A program made the position numbers and the translations under genes. A DNA stretch of 64,000 bases from Streptomyces pseudovenezuelae (GTDB lineage Bacteria; Actinomycetota; Actinomycetes; Streptomycetales; Streptomycetaceae). The stretch spans positions 1 to 64,000 of the forward strand of contig NZ_KQ948145.1 in NCBI RefSeq assembly GCF_001513955.1, in the 5' to 3' direction. Under the pieces are notes generated by a model. It saw only the letters and a program-made list of their open reading frames with translations. It did not search any database and was not told where the DNA came from. Shown here in pieces: positions 42,993-52,207 of this stretch; positions within the stretch are counted from its first letter, which is position 1, and every line of letters starts with the position of its first letter.

Positions 42993-43631
42993 GTGGCGAT
43001 GTTTCGACTCCAAGGCAGCAAGGTGCTCGCCGTCGACATGACCGGGGACGCCGTCAAGGCGAAGAACGGCTCGATGGTCGCGTACGACGGGCAGATGGCG
43101 TTCAAGAAGATGAGCGGCGGTGGTGAGGGGATCCGGGGCATGGTCACCCGACGCATCACCGGCGAGCAGATGACCGTGATGGAGGTGTCGGGGCACGGGA
43201 CGTGCTGGTTCGCGGACCGGGCCTCGGAGATCAATCTCGTCAGTCTCCAGGGGGACAAGCTGTACGTGGAGTCGAGCAACCTGCTCGCGACCGACGCCGG
43301 ACTCAGGACCGGCACCAGTTTCACCGGCCTGCGCGGCGCCTCGCAGGGCAACGGGCTGTTCACGACCACCGTCGAGGGACACGGCCAGGCGGCCATCATG
43401 TCGGACGGCCCCGCGGTCGTCCTGCGGGTCAGCCGCCAGTACCCGCTGACCGTCGACCCCGGCGCCTACATCGCCCACCAGGGCAACCTCAGCCAGTCCT
43501 TCCAGTCCGGTGTGACGTTCCGCACGTTCATGGGCGAGGGCGGCGGCGAGGCCTTCCAGATCCGCTTCGAAGGGGACGGCCTGGTGTACGTCCAGCCCAG
43601 CGAGCGCAACACGATCGCGGGGGATGTGTGA
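42993..43631 (+). CDS. AIM24-family protein, first of three
   Basis: 212 residues, a beta-rich fold of the AIM24/TIGR00266 type: MFRLQGSKVLAVDMTGDAVK, KNGSMVAYDGQMAFKKMSGG, LVSLQGDKLYVESSNLLAT, EGDGLVYVQPSE. Soluble, no signal peptide. GTG 42993 sits 7 nt after a TACCTT -10-like box (42981-42986), so the transcript may be leaderless; ATG 42999 is the alternative. Family function is unknown in bacteria (the yeast namesake affects mitochondrial membranes). It forms an operon with two paralogues. Confidence 0.85.
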   Translation: MAMFRLQGSKVLAVDMTGDAVKAKNGSMVAYDGQMAFKKMSGGGEGIRGMVTRRITGEQMTVMEVSGHGTCWFADRASEINLVSLQGDKLYVESSNLLATDAGLRTGTSFTGLRGASQGNGLFTTTVEGHGQAAIMSDGPAVVLRVSRQYPLTVDPGAYIAHQGNLSQSFQSGVTFRTFMGEGGGEAFQIRFEGDGLVYVQPSERNTIAGDV

Positions 43632-43632
43632 C

Positions 43633-44283
43633 ATGCCCTTCCGCGAGATCAACTCCAAGATGGTCGAGGCCACGGTGATGCCCGGCCAGCGCCTGTTCAG
43701 CCAGCGCGGCGCGATGCTGGCCTACAAGGGCGAGGTGTCCTTCACGCCCAACATCCAGGGCGGCCAGGGCGGCGTCATGTCGATGATCGGCCGCCGGGTG
43801 GCCAACGAGGACACGCCGCTGATGACCGTCGAGGGCAGCGGGTCCGTGCTCTTCGGGCACGGCGGCCACCACGTCACGGTCGTCAACCTCACCGGCGACA
43901 CCCTGTTCGTCGAGGCGGACCGTCTGCTCGCCTTCGAGGGCACCCTCCAGCAGGGCACCATGTTCATGGGCTCGCAGGGCGGCGTGATGGGCATGGTGCG
44001 CGGCCAGATCAGCGGCCAGGGCCTGTTCACGACCACGCTGAAGGGCCACGGCTCGGTGGCCGTGATGGCCCACGGCGGGGTCTTCGAGGTCCCGATCACC
44101 CCGCAGCGCCCGGTCCACGTCGACCCGCAGGCCTACGTCGCCCACTACGGCGACGTACGCAACAAGCTGTCGACGGCGCTCGGCTGGCGCGACATGGTGG
44201 GCCGCGGCTCCGGAGAGGCCTTCCAGCTGGAGCTCAGCGGGAACGGCGTGGTGTTCGTGCAGGCGTCCGAGGAGAAGCTGTGA
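43633..44283 (+). CDS. AIM24-family protein, second of three
   Basis: 216 residues, paralogous to the previous gene: MVEATVMPGQRLFSQRGAML, AYKGEVSFTPNIQGGQGGVM, VVNLTGDTLFVEADRLLAFE, GQGLFTTTLKGHGSVAVMAHGG across residues 130-155, and a C-terminal VVFVQASEE. It contains Gly/Met-rich loops (GGVMSMIGRR, GSQGGVMGMVRG). ATG 43633 lies 1 nt after the preceding stop, with a GGGGGA ribosome site inside the previous gene. Confidence 0.88.
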   Translation: MPFREINSKMVEATVMPGQRLFSQRGAMLAYKGEVSFTPNIQGGQGGVMSMIGRRVANEDTPLMTVEGSGSVLFGHGGHHVTVVNLTGDTLFVEADRLLAFEGTLQQGTMFMGSQGGVMGMVRGQISGQGLFTTTLKGHGSVAVMAHGGVFEVPITPQRPVHVDPQAYVAHYGDVRNKLSTALGWRDMVGRGSGEAFQLELSGNGVVFVQASEEKL

Positions 44284-45077
44284 GCCACTACCCGGGCGCG
44301 GGCCCGACCGTGTACGACCCGATGACGCTGCCGTCGGACGACAACGTCAACAACTACACCTTCTGCGTGGAGCTCAAGGGGAGCCAGTGGTTCCTGCAGA
44401 AGGGGAAGATGATCGCCTACTACGGGCAGATGGACTTCAACGGCATCGGACACGGCCGTCTCGACGGTCTCGTCCGCACGTCGTTCCATTCGCCTCTGCA
44501 CGCGAGCGACTGGGTCGTGGCCCAGGGCTCGGGCAAGATGCTCCTCGCCGACCGGGCCTTCGACGTCAATTCGTACGACCTCGAAGAGGGCAACCTGACC
44601 ATTCGCTCCGGCAACCTGCTCGCTTTTCAGCCAAGTCTCGCGCTGAAGCAGTCGATCGTGCCGGGCTTCCTGACCCTCATCGGAACCGGAAAGTTCGTGG
44701 CCGCCTCCAACGGTCCGGTGGTGTTCATGGAGCCCCCGATCCGGGTGGACCCGCAAGCGCTTGTGGGCTGGGCGGACTGCCCCTCGCCGTGCCACCACTA
44801 CGACCACGGGTACATGGCGGGTCTGATGGGCGGTCTACGTGCGATGACGGGCCTCGGCGGGGCCTCCGGGGAAGAGCACCAGTTCGAGTTCGTGGGGGCC
44901 GGCACCGTACTGCTCCAGTCGACGGAGGTCCTGATGGCCGAGCAGGCCACAGGGGTGGTCCCGTCCGAGCCCGGGGTACCCGGCGGTTACGGGGCTCCCG
45001 CAGGCCAGCCGCAGCAGCCGGGCGTACCGCGCCTTCCCGGACAGCTGGGGGACCTCCAGCGTCGCTTCGGGCTGTGA
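44280..45077 (+). CDS. AIM24-family protein, third of three, with Gly/Pro/Gln C-terminal tail
   Basis: 265 residues. The AIM24 core (YTFCVELKGSQWFLQKGKMI, AYYGQMDFNGIGHGRLDGLV, EGNLTIRSGNLLAFQPSLAL, FVGAGTVLLQSTE) is followed by an extra tail of about 40 residues (EPGVPGGYGAPAGQPQQPGV). A Cys/His cluster CPSPCHHYDHGY in the core could bind metal. GTG 44280 overlaps the preceding stop as GTGA. All three genes are therefore co-translated, implying a heteromeric complex (inference). Confidence 0.87.
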   Translation: MSHYPGAGPTVYDPMTLPSDDNVNNYTFCVELKGSQWFLQKGKMIAYYGQMDFNGIGHGRLDGLVRTSFHSPLHASDWVVAQGSGKMLLADRAFDVNSYDLEEGNLTIRSGNLLAFQPSLALKQSIVPGFLTLIGTGKFVAASNGPVVFMEPPIRVDPQALVGWADCPSPCHHYDHGYMAGLMGGLRAMTGLGGASGEEHQFEFVGAGTVLLQSTEVLMAEQATGVVPSEPGVPGGYGAPAGQPQQPGVPRLPGQLGDLQRRFGL

Positions 45078-45169
45078 GCGGTAGTCTGCGGAGTGTGACA
45101 TCGAACGCGTGCGCACAGTCACACCACCCTCGTTAGTTCGCCTTTCAACCTTTTAGGTAGACTTCATTC

Positions 45170-45646
45170 ATGGAGACCGAGACGGCCACGCGCTGGCTGA
45201 CCGATGCGGAGCAGTGCGCCTGGCGCACCCACCTGGAGGTCAACAGGCTGTTGACGTATCAGCTCGAAAGGGACCTTCAGCCGTTCGGCCTGACGATGAA
45301 CGACTACGAGATCCTGGTCAATCTCTCCGAGTCGGAGGGCGTACGGATGCGGATGAGCGACCTCGCGTCCGCCACCCTCCAGTCCAAGAGCCGGCTCTCG
45401 CACCAGATCACCCGCATGGAGAACGCGGACCTGGTCCGGCGCGAGAACTGCGAGTCCGACCGCCGCGGCCTGTACGCGGTGCTGACCGAGCACGGCATGG
45501 AGACGATGATGAAGGTCGCGCCGCATCACGTGGCGTCTGTGCGGAGGCACTTCATCGACCTCGTGCCGCCCGAGTCCCTGACGGAGCTGGACAAGGCCCT
45601 CAAGCCCATCGCGGAGCACCTGCGGGGGCACCGGGGCCGTCCCTGA
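45170..45646 (+). CDS. MarR-family transcriptional regulator
   Basis: 158 residues: ERDLQPFGLTMNDYEILVNL, HTH RMSDLASATLQSKSRLSHQI, wing CESDRRGLYAVLTEHG. ATG 45170; a short dyad ACCT-TTT-AGGT (45148-45158) lies just upstream and may be its operator or part of the -10 region. Its last 47 bp overlap the convergent sensor kinase gene, so only one of the two can be fully transcribed without antisense overlap. Confidence 0.9.
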   Translation: METETATRWLTDAEQCAWRTHLEVNRLLTYQLERDLQPFGLTMNDYEILVNLSESEGVRMRMSDLASATLQSKSRLSHQITRMENADLVRRENCESDRRGLYAVLTEHGMETMMKVAPHHVASVRRHFIDLVPPESLTELDKALKPIAEHLRGHRGRP

Positions 45647-47048
45647 CACCGGGACACGGCTGGGCGAGCGGCAGGCGGAGTGCGAACACGGCTCCGCCTG
45701 CCGGCGCGTCCAGGACCGTGAGCGTGCCGCCGTGCCGGGTGGCGACGTCCCGGGCGATGGCGAGACCGAGTCCGGCGCCCCCGTCGTCCCGGGCCCGCGC
45801 CTCGTCCAGCCGTACGAACCGCTCGAAGATCCGCTCCCGGTCCCCGGCGGGCACCCCGTCCCCGTCGTCGGCGACCTCGACCACCGCGTGGTGGTCCCCG
45901 TCCCGGCGTACCGTCACCGCGACCGCCGACCTCGCGTGCCGGCGCGCGTTGTCCAGCAGGTTGTCGAGCACCCGCTCCAACTGCCCCCGGGACCCGGTCA
46001 CTTCCGCGGCCTGTGCCCGCACCGTCACCCCGGGCCGTCCGGCGGCCCGCTCCCGTACCAGCGCCGCCAGCTCGACCCGCGCGTCGGCGACCCGCTCCCC
46101 CGCGTCCAGGCGGGCCAGCAACAGCAGATCCGCGGCGAGGTGCTGGAGCCGTACGGTGTCCTCGACCGCCCCGTCCAGGTCCAGCAACGCGGGGTGGGCG
46201 GCGGCCACTTCGAGCTGGGTGCGCAGTGAGGCGATCGGACTGCGCAACTCGTGCGAGGCGTCGGCGACGAACCGGCGCTGGCGTTCGACGGAGGTCTCCA
46301 GCGCGGCCAGGGTCTCGTTGGTGGTGCGGGCGAGACGGGCCACCTCGTCGTGGGTGTCCGGCACCGGGACGCGACGGGCGAGGTCCTCGGAGGCGGTGAT
46401 CGCGGCCATTTCCTGGCGGATCGCCTCGACCGGACGAAGGGCGCGACGAGTCACCGCCCAGGTCACCCAGGCGACCACCGCGAGGAGCACGGGCAGGCCG
46501 ATGAGCATGACCGTGGCGGCGGTGTGCACCGCGTCCTGCTGGGCCTGGAGCGAGGCACCGGCGTACACCCGGACCGTGCGGTCGCTCCGGTCCGTGACCT
46601 CGACCTGGGCGAACCGGTACGCGACGCTCTCGCCGTCCACGGTGGCCCGGCCCTGCCCGTGCCAGGTGATCTCACCGACCTCACCGACCTCGGGGGCGTC
46701 CTCGTCGTCGTCCCGCCCCGCGTCGGGGCTCGAAACGGGGGTCACCTCGGCGGCGCCGGTGCCGCTGATCGCCTCCAGGTCCTCGCTCGCCGCGAGCACC
46801 CGCCCGTCCCGGTCGACCACCTGGACCGGATGGTCCCCGTCCAGGTCGAGCTCCCGGTACGGCACGCCCTGCGCGATCTGCGTCGCCACGTTGCGAGCGG
46901 CGCTGTCGGCGGCCGTGTCCGCCTGGCCCGCGAGGTTGCTGCGCAGCGACAGCAGGACGACGGCGCCCGCGGCGACGAGGGCCACGGCCACCACCGCGGT
47001 CGCGGCCAGCGTGGCGCGGGCCCGCACCGAGCCGAACAGCCGCCTCAT
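45600..47048 (-). CDS. Sensor histidine kinase (OmpR-type partner)
   Basis: 482 residues: TM1 (ATLAATAVVAVALVAAGAVV), an extracellular domain of about 130 residues with an acidic insertion GRDDDEDAPEVGEVGEI, TM2 (VMLIGLPVLLAVVAWVTWAV), HAMP, dimerisation box FVADASHELRSPIASLRTQL with the phospho-His, and an ATPase domain (NLLDNARRHA, DDGDGVPAG, GAGLGLAIA). The start ATG overlaps the response-regulator stop by 4 bp. The C-terminal tail is Pro/Gly-rich. The signal is unknown; a link to the divergent PepSY protein is suggested by position. Confidence 0.92.
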   Translation of the reverse strand: MRRLFGSVRARATLAATAVVAVALVAAGAVVLLSLRSNLAGQADTAADSAARNVATQIAQGVPYRELDLDGDHPVQVVDRDGRVLAASEDLEAISGTGAAEVTPVSSPDAGRDDDEDAPEVGEVGEITWHGQGRATVDGESVAYRFAQVEVTDRSDRTVRVYAGASLQAQQDAVHTAATVMLIGLPVLLAVVAWVTWAVTRRALRPVEAIRQEMAAITASEDLARRVPVPDTHDEVARLARTTNETLAALETSVERQRRFVADASHELRSPIASLRTQLEVAAAHPALLDLDGAVEDTVRLQHLAADLLLLARLDAGERVADARVELAALVRERAAGRPGVTVRAQAAEVTGSRGQLERVLDNLLDNARRHARSAVAVTVRRDGDHHAVVEVADDGDGVPAGDRERIFERFVRLDEARARDDGGAGLGLAIARDVATRHGGTLTVLDAPAGGAVFALRLPLAQPCPGVRDGPGAPAGAPRWA

Positions 47049-47713
47049 CTCCCGGCCTCCAGCCGGTACCCGGCACCGCGGACCGTGTGGATGAGCCCCG
47101 CGTCCAGCTTCCGGCGCAGGGTACTGACGTACACCTCGACGATGTTGGGATCGCCGTCGTACGCGAAGTCCCAGACGTGCTCCAGGATCTGCGCCTTGGA
47201 CACCACCTCGCCGGCCCGCAGCGCGAGCTGTTCGAGGACCGAGAACTCCTTGGTGGTGAGGGTGACTTCGGTGCCGTCGAGGAAGACCCGGCGGGCGGCG
47301 GTGTCGATTCGCAGCTCCCCGAGTTCGAGCACCGGCGAGGCCCCGGCGCCGTTCCCGCGCCGCCGCAGCAGGGCCTTGATGCGGGCCACGAGGACGACGT
47401 AGGAGAAGGGCTTGGTCAGGTAGTCGTCCGCGCCGGTGTCCAGGCCCTCGGCCTCGTCGTACTCGCCGTCCTTGGCGGTGAGCATGAGGATCGGCACCTC
47501 GTGGCCGGCGGCGCGCAGGGCGGCGCAGACGCGGTAGCCGTTGAGGCCGGGCAGCATGATGTCGAGGATCACCAGGTCGTACGACCCCTCGGTGGCCCGG
47601 TGCAGGCCCTCCCGCCCGTCGTGGACGACGTCGACGGCGTAGCCCTCGGCGGTGAGGCCCTTGGCGAGGGACAGGGCTAGTCGTTTCTCGTCCTCGACGA
47701 TCAGCAGGCGCAT
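47045..47713 (-). CDS. OmpR/PhoB-type response regulator
   Basis: 222 residues. The receiver has Glu7/Asp8, phospho-acceptor Asp51 (LVILDIMLPGLNGY), Thr and Lys in LTAKDGEYDEAE and LTKPF. The winged-helix output domain ends TVRGAGYRLEAGR. ATG 47713. It is divergent from the PepSY gene across a 125-bp promoter region with three TTCAG direct repeats, its likely binding sites. Confidence 0.93.
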   Translation of the reverse strand: MRLLIVEDEKRLALSLAKGLTAEGYAVDVVHDGREGLHRATEGSYDLVILDIMLPGLNGYRVCAALRAAGHEVPILMLTAKDGEYDEAEGLDTGADDYLTKPFSYVVLVARIKALLRRRGNGAGASPVLELGELRIDTAARRVFLDGTEVTLTTKEFSVLEQLALRAGEVVSKAQILEHVWDFAYDGDPNIVEVYVSTLRRKLDAGLIHTVRGAGYRLEAGR

Positions 47714-47747
47714 GCGTACAGCCTGGCAAAGCGAACCTGAAGACGCC

Positions 47748-47773
47748 TTCAGGGGGCTTCAGGTCACGTTCAG
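47748..47773 (+). promoter_or_regulatory. TTCAG direct repeats, probable response-regulator site
   Basis: TTCAG occurs at 47748-47752, 47758-47762 and 47769-47773 (10- and 11-bp steps, one per helical turn), preceded by an inverted CCTGAAG at 47736-47742. OmpR-type regulators bind such direct repeats. The site lies between the regulator and the PepSY gene. Confidence 0.6.
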
Positions 47774-47838
47774 CTCCCCTCCGGCAGCGTGGTTGTCGTC
47801 CAAAGCGAACGAAGCAGAACGGCTCTGGAGGAATCCTC

Positions 47839-48492
47839 ATGAAGCGCAACATCGTCATCGCCACCCTCACCGCCGCCGCGCTGGCCACCGGCGGCACCGT
47901 CGCGGCCTTCGCCGCGGGCGACGACGAGGCGACGGCGACGCAGCGCCAGACCAACACGAGCGCCCAGGCGGCCGCGGACCGTGACGACGCGGACGACGCC
48001 GCTGACGACCGGGACGACAACGCCACCGAGGACCGTACGGCGGTCCCGGGCGCAGACGTCACCGCCGCCGAGGCGATCGCGGCCGCCCTGAAGCACACAC
48101 CGGGCACCGCCGTCTCGGCCGACCTGGACGACGACGGCGCCGACGCCGACGCGTGGAAGGTGAGCGTCGTCAAGGGCGACGGCACCGAGTACGACGTACG
48201 GATCGCCCCCGACTCCGGCAAGGTCCTCGGCGCCCAGCGTGACACCGACGACGACCACGACGGCGACGACCGTGCCGAGCTCGCCGCGGTGCAGGGCGCG
48301 AAGACGGACGCCCGTGAGGCCGCGCTGGCCGCCGCGCACAAGGGCACGGTGACCGAGGTCGGTATCGACGACGACCACGGCACCGTGGCCTGGTCGGCGG
48401 AGACCGTGAAGGGCACCGGCCACGGCGAGTGGAACATCGCCCTCGACACGGGCAAGGTCACCCAGGACCGCGACGACGACGGCGACGCCTGA
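47839..48492 (+). CDS. Secreted protein with two PepSY domains
   Basis: 217 residues. A clear signal peptide (MKRNIVIATLTAAALATGGT) with likely cleavage after AFA. A linker rich in Asp/Ala precedes two PepSY repeats (EAIAAALKHTPGTAVSADLD with DAWKVSVVKGDGTEYDVRI, and EAALAAAHKGTVTEVGIDDD with WNIALDTGKVTQD). It is very acidic. PepSY proteins can inhibit proteases or act as periplasmic partners of sensor kinases. Divergent from the two-component genes and probably their target. Confidence 0.88.
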   Translation: MKRNIVIATLTAAALATGGTVAAFAAGDDEATATQRQTNTSAQAAADRDDADDAADDRDDNATEDRTAVPGADVTAAEAIAAALKHTPGTAVSADLDDDGADADAWKVSVVKGDGTEYDVRIAPDSGKVLGAQRDTDDDHDGDDRAELAAVQGAKTDAREAALAAAHKGTVTEVGIDDDHGTVAWSAETVKGTGHGEWNIALDTGKVTQDRDDDGDA

Positions 48493-48500
48493 CCCAGCCG

Positions 48501-49736
48501 TCACGCGACAGGCGTGGCCTCCCGACCCGTACCGCCGCGAAGGGCGCCCCTCCCCCGGGCGCCCTTCGTCATGACCAGCACCGCCGACACGGCGACCGTC
48601 CCGCCCGTCAGCGCGAAACACACGGCCACCGGCAGCTGCCCCGCCAGGGCTCCCGCCACGGCTGTTCCGCCCGTACTCCCGGCGTTGACGGCCGTGTTGA
48701 CCCATGCTCCGGCCTGTGTGCGGGACTCGGGGGCGACCGCCGCGTCGGCGATGAGATACGCGGTGGTCAGCGCCGGCGACACGAAGAACCCGGCGCCCGC
48801 CATGACCAGGGCGAGGGTGCCGAGGCCCGGTGCGAGCGCGGCGCCGACGAGCGCGAGGCCCAGGCAGGCCGTCAGCAGCGCCAGCCGGGTCCGGGCGGGC
48901 CTTCGCCAGTTCACCGCGCCGTTGAGCATCCCGCCGACCGCGCTTCCGGCCGACAGCGCGGCGAGCACCCAGGCCACGCTCGCGCCGCCGTGATGATGCC
49001 GCTCGGCGAACACGACGACGAGCAGGTCGAGCACACCGAGCGCGAGGCCCACGGCCGCGGCGGCCACGACGGGACGGCCGACCCGGCGCAGTACGCACCG
49101 GCCGCCGCTGTCCCGTCGTCCAGAAGCACCCGCGGGCCGCACGGCCCGTACCGCCGGCGACCGTACGAAGCCGGCCGTCCCCGCCACCATCAGGGCGGCG
49201 CCGACGACGATCCCCACGGCCGGCGCGGCGGCCCCGCCGAGGACGCCCACCAGCAGCGGGCCCGAGACGAAGAGCAGTTCCTCGGCCACTCCGTCGAGGC
49301 TGTACGCCCGCTGGAGCAGCGCCCTGTCGTCCTGGGCGAGCCGTGCCCACACGGCCCGCATGGTCGGTCCGAGCGGCGGGACGCAGGCTCCGGCGAGGGC
49401 GGTGAGGGTGCCGAGAAGGACGGGAGGTGCGCCGGGGCGCCAGACGGCCGCGGTGAGCAGGGCGAGCAGCAGGACGTAGGCCGAGAGCAGGGGGACGAGC
49501 GCCCGCGGCGGCCCGAAGCGGTCGATCAGGGCGGCCCGCGCGGGCGCGAGGAAGACGACGGTGGCACCGAAGAGCGCCATCACGGCACCGGCCACCGCGT
49601 ACGAGCCCGAGGCGCGGGTCACGGCGAGCATCACGGACAGCGGGACGACGCCGTACGACAGCCTGCCGAGCAGGGCGGTGGCGAAGGTACGGCGGGCATG
49701 CGGAATGCGCAGCACCCGCGCATAGGAGGCAGACAT
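48501..49736 (-). CDS. MFS transporter
   Basis: 411 residues, about 12 membrane helices (FATALLGRLSYGVVPLSVML, YAVAGAVMALFGATVVFLA, VAAAAVGLALGVLDLLVVVF, LVMAGAGFFVSPALTTAYL), with the loop PARAALIDRFGPPRALVP. Resembles small-molecule exporters. ATG 49736 has GAGGAACTC upstream; the frame is open to 49772, but those codons precede the ribosome site. It converges on the PepSY gene with an 8-bp gap. The substrate is unknown. Confidence 0.88.
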   Translation of the reverse strand: MSASYARVLRIPHARRTFATALLGRLSYGVVPLSVMLAVTRASGSYAVAGAVMALFGATVVFLAPARAALIDRFGPPRALVPLLSAYVLLLALLTAAVWRPGAPPVLLGTLTALAGACVPPLGPTMRAVWARLAQDDRALLQRAYSLDGVAEELLFVSGPLLVGVLGGAAAPAVGIVVGAALMVAGTAGFVRSPAVRAVRPAGASGRRDSGGRCVLRRVGRPVVAAAAVGLALGVLDLLVVVFAERHHHGGASVAWVLAALSAGSAVGGMLNGAVNWRRPARTRLALLTACLGLALVGAALAPGLGTLALVMAGAGFFVSPALTTAYLIADAAVAPESRTQAGAWVNTAVNAGSTGGTAVAGALAGQLPVAVCFALTGGTVAVSAVLVMTKGARGRGALRGGTGREATPVA

Positions 49737-49861
49737 GGGTGAGTTCCTCGAAGGAGGCGTGGAAGGGGACACCGAGGTGCCACGGGAGCGGTGTGCTCGA
49801 ACCGTGGCCCGGTGCGGCCCTACGCCAAGGAGAGGAACATGGCGGTCAACGTATCAAGGGC

Positions 49862-50818
49862 TCAGCCCCGGGTCAGGCCCTCCACCAGTTCGTCCGCCGC
49901 CCGGTAGGGGTCCAGTTCGCCGGCGACGATCCTCTCCGCGAGGGCGTCCAGGCGCCGGTCGCCGCGCAGGTCGTCGATGCGTTCGCGCAGGGCGGTGACG
50001 GCGATCGTCTCGACCTCGTGGGCGGCGCGGGCGCGACGGCGCTCGGCGAGGGCGCCGCGCTCCTCCATCCAGGCGCGATGCTTCTCCAGGGCCTCCACGA
50101 CCTCGTCGATGCCCTCGGCGCGCGCGGCGACCGTCTTGACGATCGGCGGGCGCCAGTCGCCGGGTCCCCGGGACTCGCCCAGGCCCAGCATGTGGTTGAG
50201 CTCGCGGGCGGTCGCGTCGGCGCCGTCGCGGTCGGCCTTGTTGACGACGTACACGTCGCCGATCTCCAGGATTCCGGCCTTGGCGGCCTGGATGCCGTCG
50301 CCCATGCCGGGCGCCAGCAGGACGACGCTGGTGTCGGCCTGGGAGGCGATCTCCACCTCGGACTGGCCGACGCCGACCGTCTCGACCAGGACCACGTCGC
50401 AGCCGGCCGCGTCGAGGACCCGGATGGCCTGCGGGGCGGCCCAGGCGAGACCGCCGAGGTGGCCGCGGGTCGCCATGGAGCGGATGTAGACGCCGGGGTC
50501 GGAGGCGTGATCCGACATCCGGACCCGGTCGCCGAGCAGGGCGCCGCCGGAGAACGGCGAGGACGGGTCGACGGCCAGGACGCCGACCCGGCGGCCCTGC
50601 TTGCGGTAGGCGGTCACGAGCGCCGAGGTGGACGTCGACTTGCCCACCCCGGGCGAGCCCGTCAGGCCCACCACGTACGCGTTGCCCGTGAGCGGGGCGA
50701 GCGCCGCCATGACCTCCCTGAGCTGCGGGGACGCCCCCTCCACCAGGGAGATCAGCCGGGCCACGGCCCGCGGCCGGCCCTCCCTGGCCTGGGCCACCAG
50801 GGTGGAGACGTCCTGCAT
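49862..50818 (-). CDS. meaB: MeaB, mutase-associated GTPase
   Basis: 318 residues. G3E-type P-loop GTPase that gates cofactor loading and protects B12-dependent acyl-CoA mutases. Walker A GLTGSPGVGKST, VLAVDPSSPFSGGALLGDRV, VETVGVGQSE and the base-specificity motif VNKADRDGA are all intact, and a C-terminal helical dimerisation arm follows. ATG 50818 has GGAG at 5 nt; an in-frame GTG at 50848 is less likely. It lies 38 bp after the thiolase gene and near mce, and could serve IcmA as well as methylmalonyl-CoA mutase. Confidence 0.93.
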   Translation of the reverse strand: MQDVSTLVAQAREGRPRAVARLISLVEGASPQLREVMAALAPLTGNAYVVGLTGSPGVGKSTSTSALVTAYRKQGRRVGVLAVDPSSPFSGGALLGDRVRMSDHASDPGVYIRSMATRGHLGGLAWAAPQAIRVLDAAGCDVVLVETVGVGQSEVEIASQADTSVVLLAPGMGDGIQAAKAGILEIGDVYVVNKADRDGADATARELNHMLGLGESRGPGDWRPPIVKTVAARAEGIDEVVEALEKHRAWMEERGALAERRRARAAHEVETIAVTALRERIDDLRGDRRLDALAERIVAGELDPYRAADELVEGLTRG

Positions 50819-50856
50819 CACAGCTCCGTTCACAGCGAGGTCCTGCACGGGAGAAC

Positions 50857-52059
50857 TCAGGCCTTGGGTACCCGCACGACGAGCGCGTCACCCTGACCGC
50901 CGCCGCCGCACAGGGCCGCCGCGCCGACACCGCCGCCGCGTCGCTTGAGCTCCAGGGCGAGGTGCAGGACGAGCCGGGCGCCGGACATGCCGATGGGGTG
51001 GCCGAGGGCGATGGCGCCGCCGTTCACATTCACCTTTTCGGTGGACACGCCGAGGTCCTTCATCGACTGGACGGCGACCGCGGCGAAGGCCTCGTTGATC
51101 TCGATCAGGTCGAGGTCGGAGACCTCCAGGCCCTCCTTCTTGAGGGCGTGCAGGATCGCGTTGGACGGCTGGGACTGCAGGGAGTTGTCCGGGCCCGCCA
51201 CATTGCCGTGGGCGCCGATCTCGGCGATCCACTCCAGGCCGAGCTCCTGCGCCTTGGTCTTGCTCATCACGACCACGGCCGCCGCACCGTCCGAGATCTG
51301 CGAGGCGGAGCCGGCGGTGATGGTGCCGTCCCTGGTGAACGCGGGGCGCAGCTTGCCCAGGGACTCGGCGGTGGTGTCACCGCGGATGCCCTCGTCCTTG
51401 CTGAAGACGACCGGCTCGCCCTTGCGCTGCGGGATCTCCACGGGGGTGATCTCGGCCTCGAAGACGCCGTTCTTCTGCGCGGCGGCGGCCCGCTGGTGGG
51501 ACAGGGCGGAGAACTCGTCCTGCTCGGGGCGCCGGATGCCGAGGCGGGTGTTGTGCTTCTCCGTGGACTCGCCCATGGCGATGTTCTCGAAGGCGTCGGT
51601 CAGGCCGTCGTACGCCATGGCGTCGAGCATCTCGATCGCGCCGTACTTGAAGCCCTCGCGGGACTTCGGGAGCAGGTGGGGGGCGTTGGTCATGGACTCC
51701 TGGCCGCCCGCGACGATCACGTCGAACTCTCCGGCGCGGATCAGCTGGTCGGCCAGCGCGATCGCGTCGAGGCCCGACAGACACACCTTGTTGATGGTCA
51801 GCGCCGGGACGTTCATCGGGATGCCGGCCTTGACGGCGGCCTGGCGGGCCGGGATCTGGCCCGCGCCGGCCTGGAGCACCTGGCCCATGATGACGTACTG
51901 CACCTGGTCGCCGCCGATCCCCGCACGGTCGAGGGCGGCCTTGATCGCGAAGCCACCGAGGTCGGCTCCGGAGAAGGACTTCAGCGAGCCCAGCAACCGT
52001 CCCATGGGCGTACGGGCGCCCGCGACGATCACCGAGGTCGTGCTGTTCGATCCAGACAT
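50857..52059 (-). CDS. Acetyl-CoA C-acetyltransferase (thiolase)
   Basis: 400-residue thiolase II: nucleophile Cys93 in [12 protein letters not shown], the conserved [16 protein letters not shown] with its His, and the proton-transfer Cys in [12 protein letters not shown]. It condenses two acetyl-CoA or cleaves acetoacetyl-CoA in the cytoplasm. The start [10 protein letters not shown] (ATG 52059) is preferred over 52086. It forms an apparent operon with meaB and is divergent from mce. Confidence 0.93.
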   Translation of the reverse strand: MSGSNSTTSVIVAGARTPMGRLLGSLKSFSGADLGGFAIKAALDRAGIGGDQVQYVIMGQVLQAGAGQIPARQAAVKAGIPMNVPALTINKVCLSGLDAIALADQLIRAGEFDVIVAGGQESMTNAPHLLPKSREGFKYGAIEMLDAMAYDGLTDAFENIAMGESTEKHNTRLGIRRPEQDEFSALSHQRAAAAQKNGVFEAEITPVEIPQRKGEPVVFSKDEGIRGDTTAESLGKLRPAFTRDGTITAGSASQISDGAAAVVVMSKTKAQELGLEWIAEIGAHGNVAGPDNSLQSQPSNAILHALKKEGLEVSDLDLIEINEAFAAVAVQSMKDLGVSTEKVNVNGGAIALGHPIGMSGARLVLHLALELKRRGGGVGAAALCGGGGQGDALVVRVPKA

Positions 52060-52207
52060 GAGCTGCGATCCCCTTACCGGCTGCACTGCCGAGGAGTGAA
52101 CGAGGGTTTACTTCGAATGTACTGAGTGGCACTCCGTGCCGTCATCGCCCCGCCGGTGTGATCGCGCGCACGTTGCGTAACCGTTTCGCGAGCGCTGCAC
52201 TGATTAC

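Noticed and set aside
42315..43673. Long frames crossing repeat cluster B on both strands
   Set aside because: Codons there simply translate the GCGCAGTTCCCCGCGCCCC repeats. Codon bias becomes convincing only from the AIM24 start.
49840..49899. ATG with a strong AAGGAGAGG site on the plus strand at the end of meaB
   Set aside because: The frame runs antisense through meaB with meaB's codon pattern and no product. It is judged chance.
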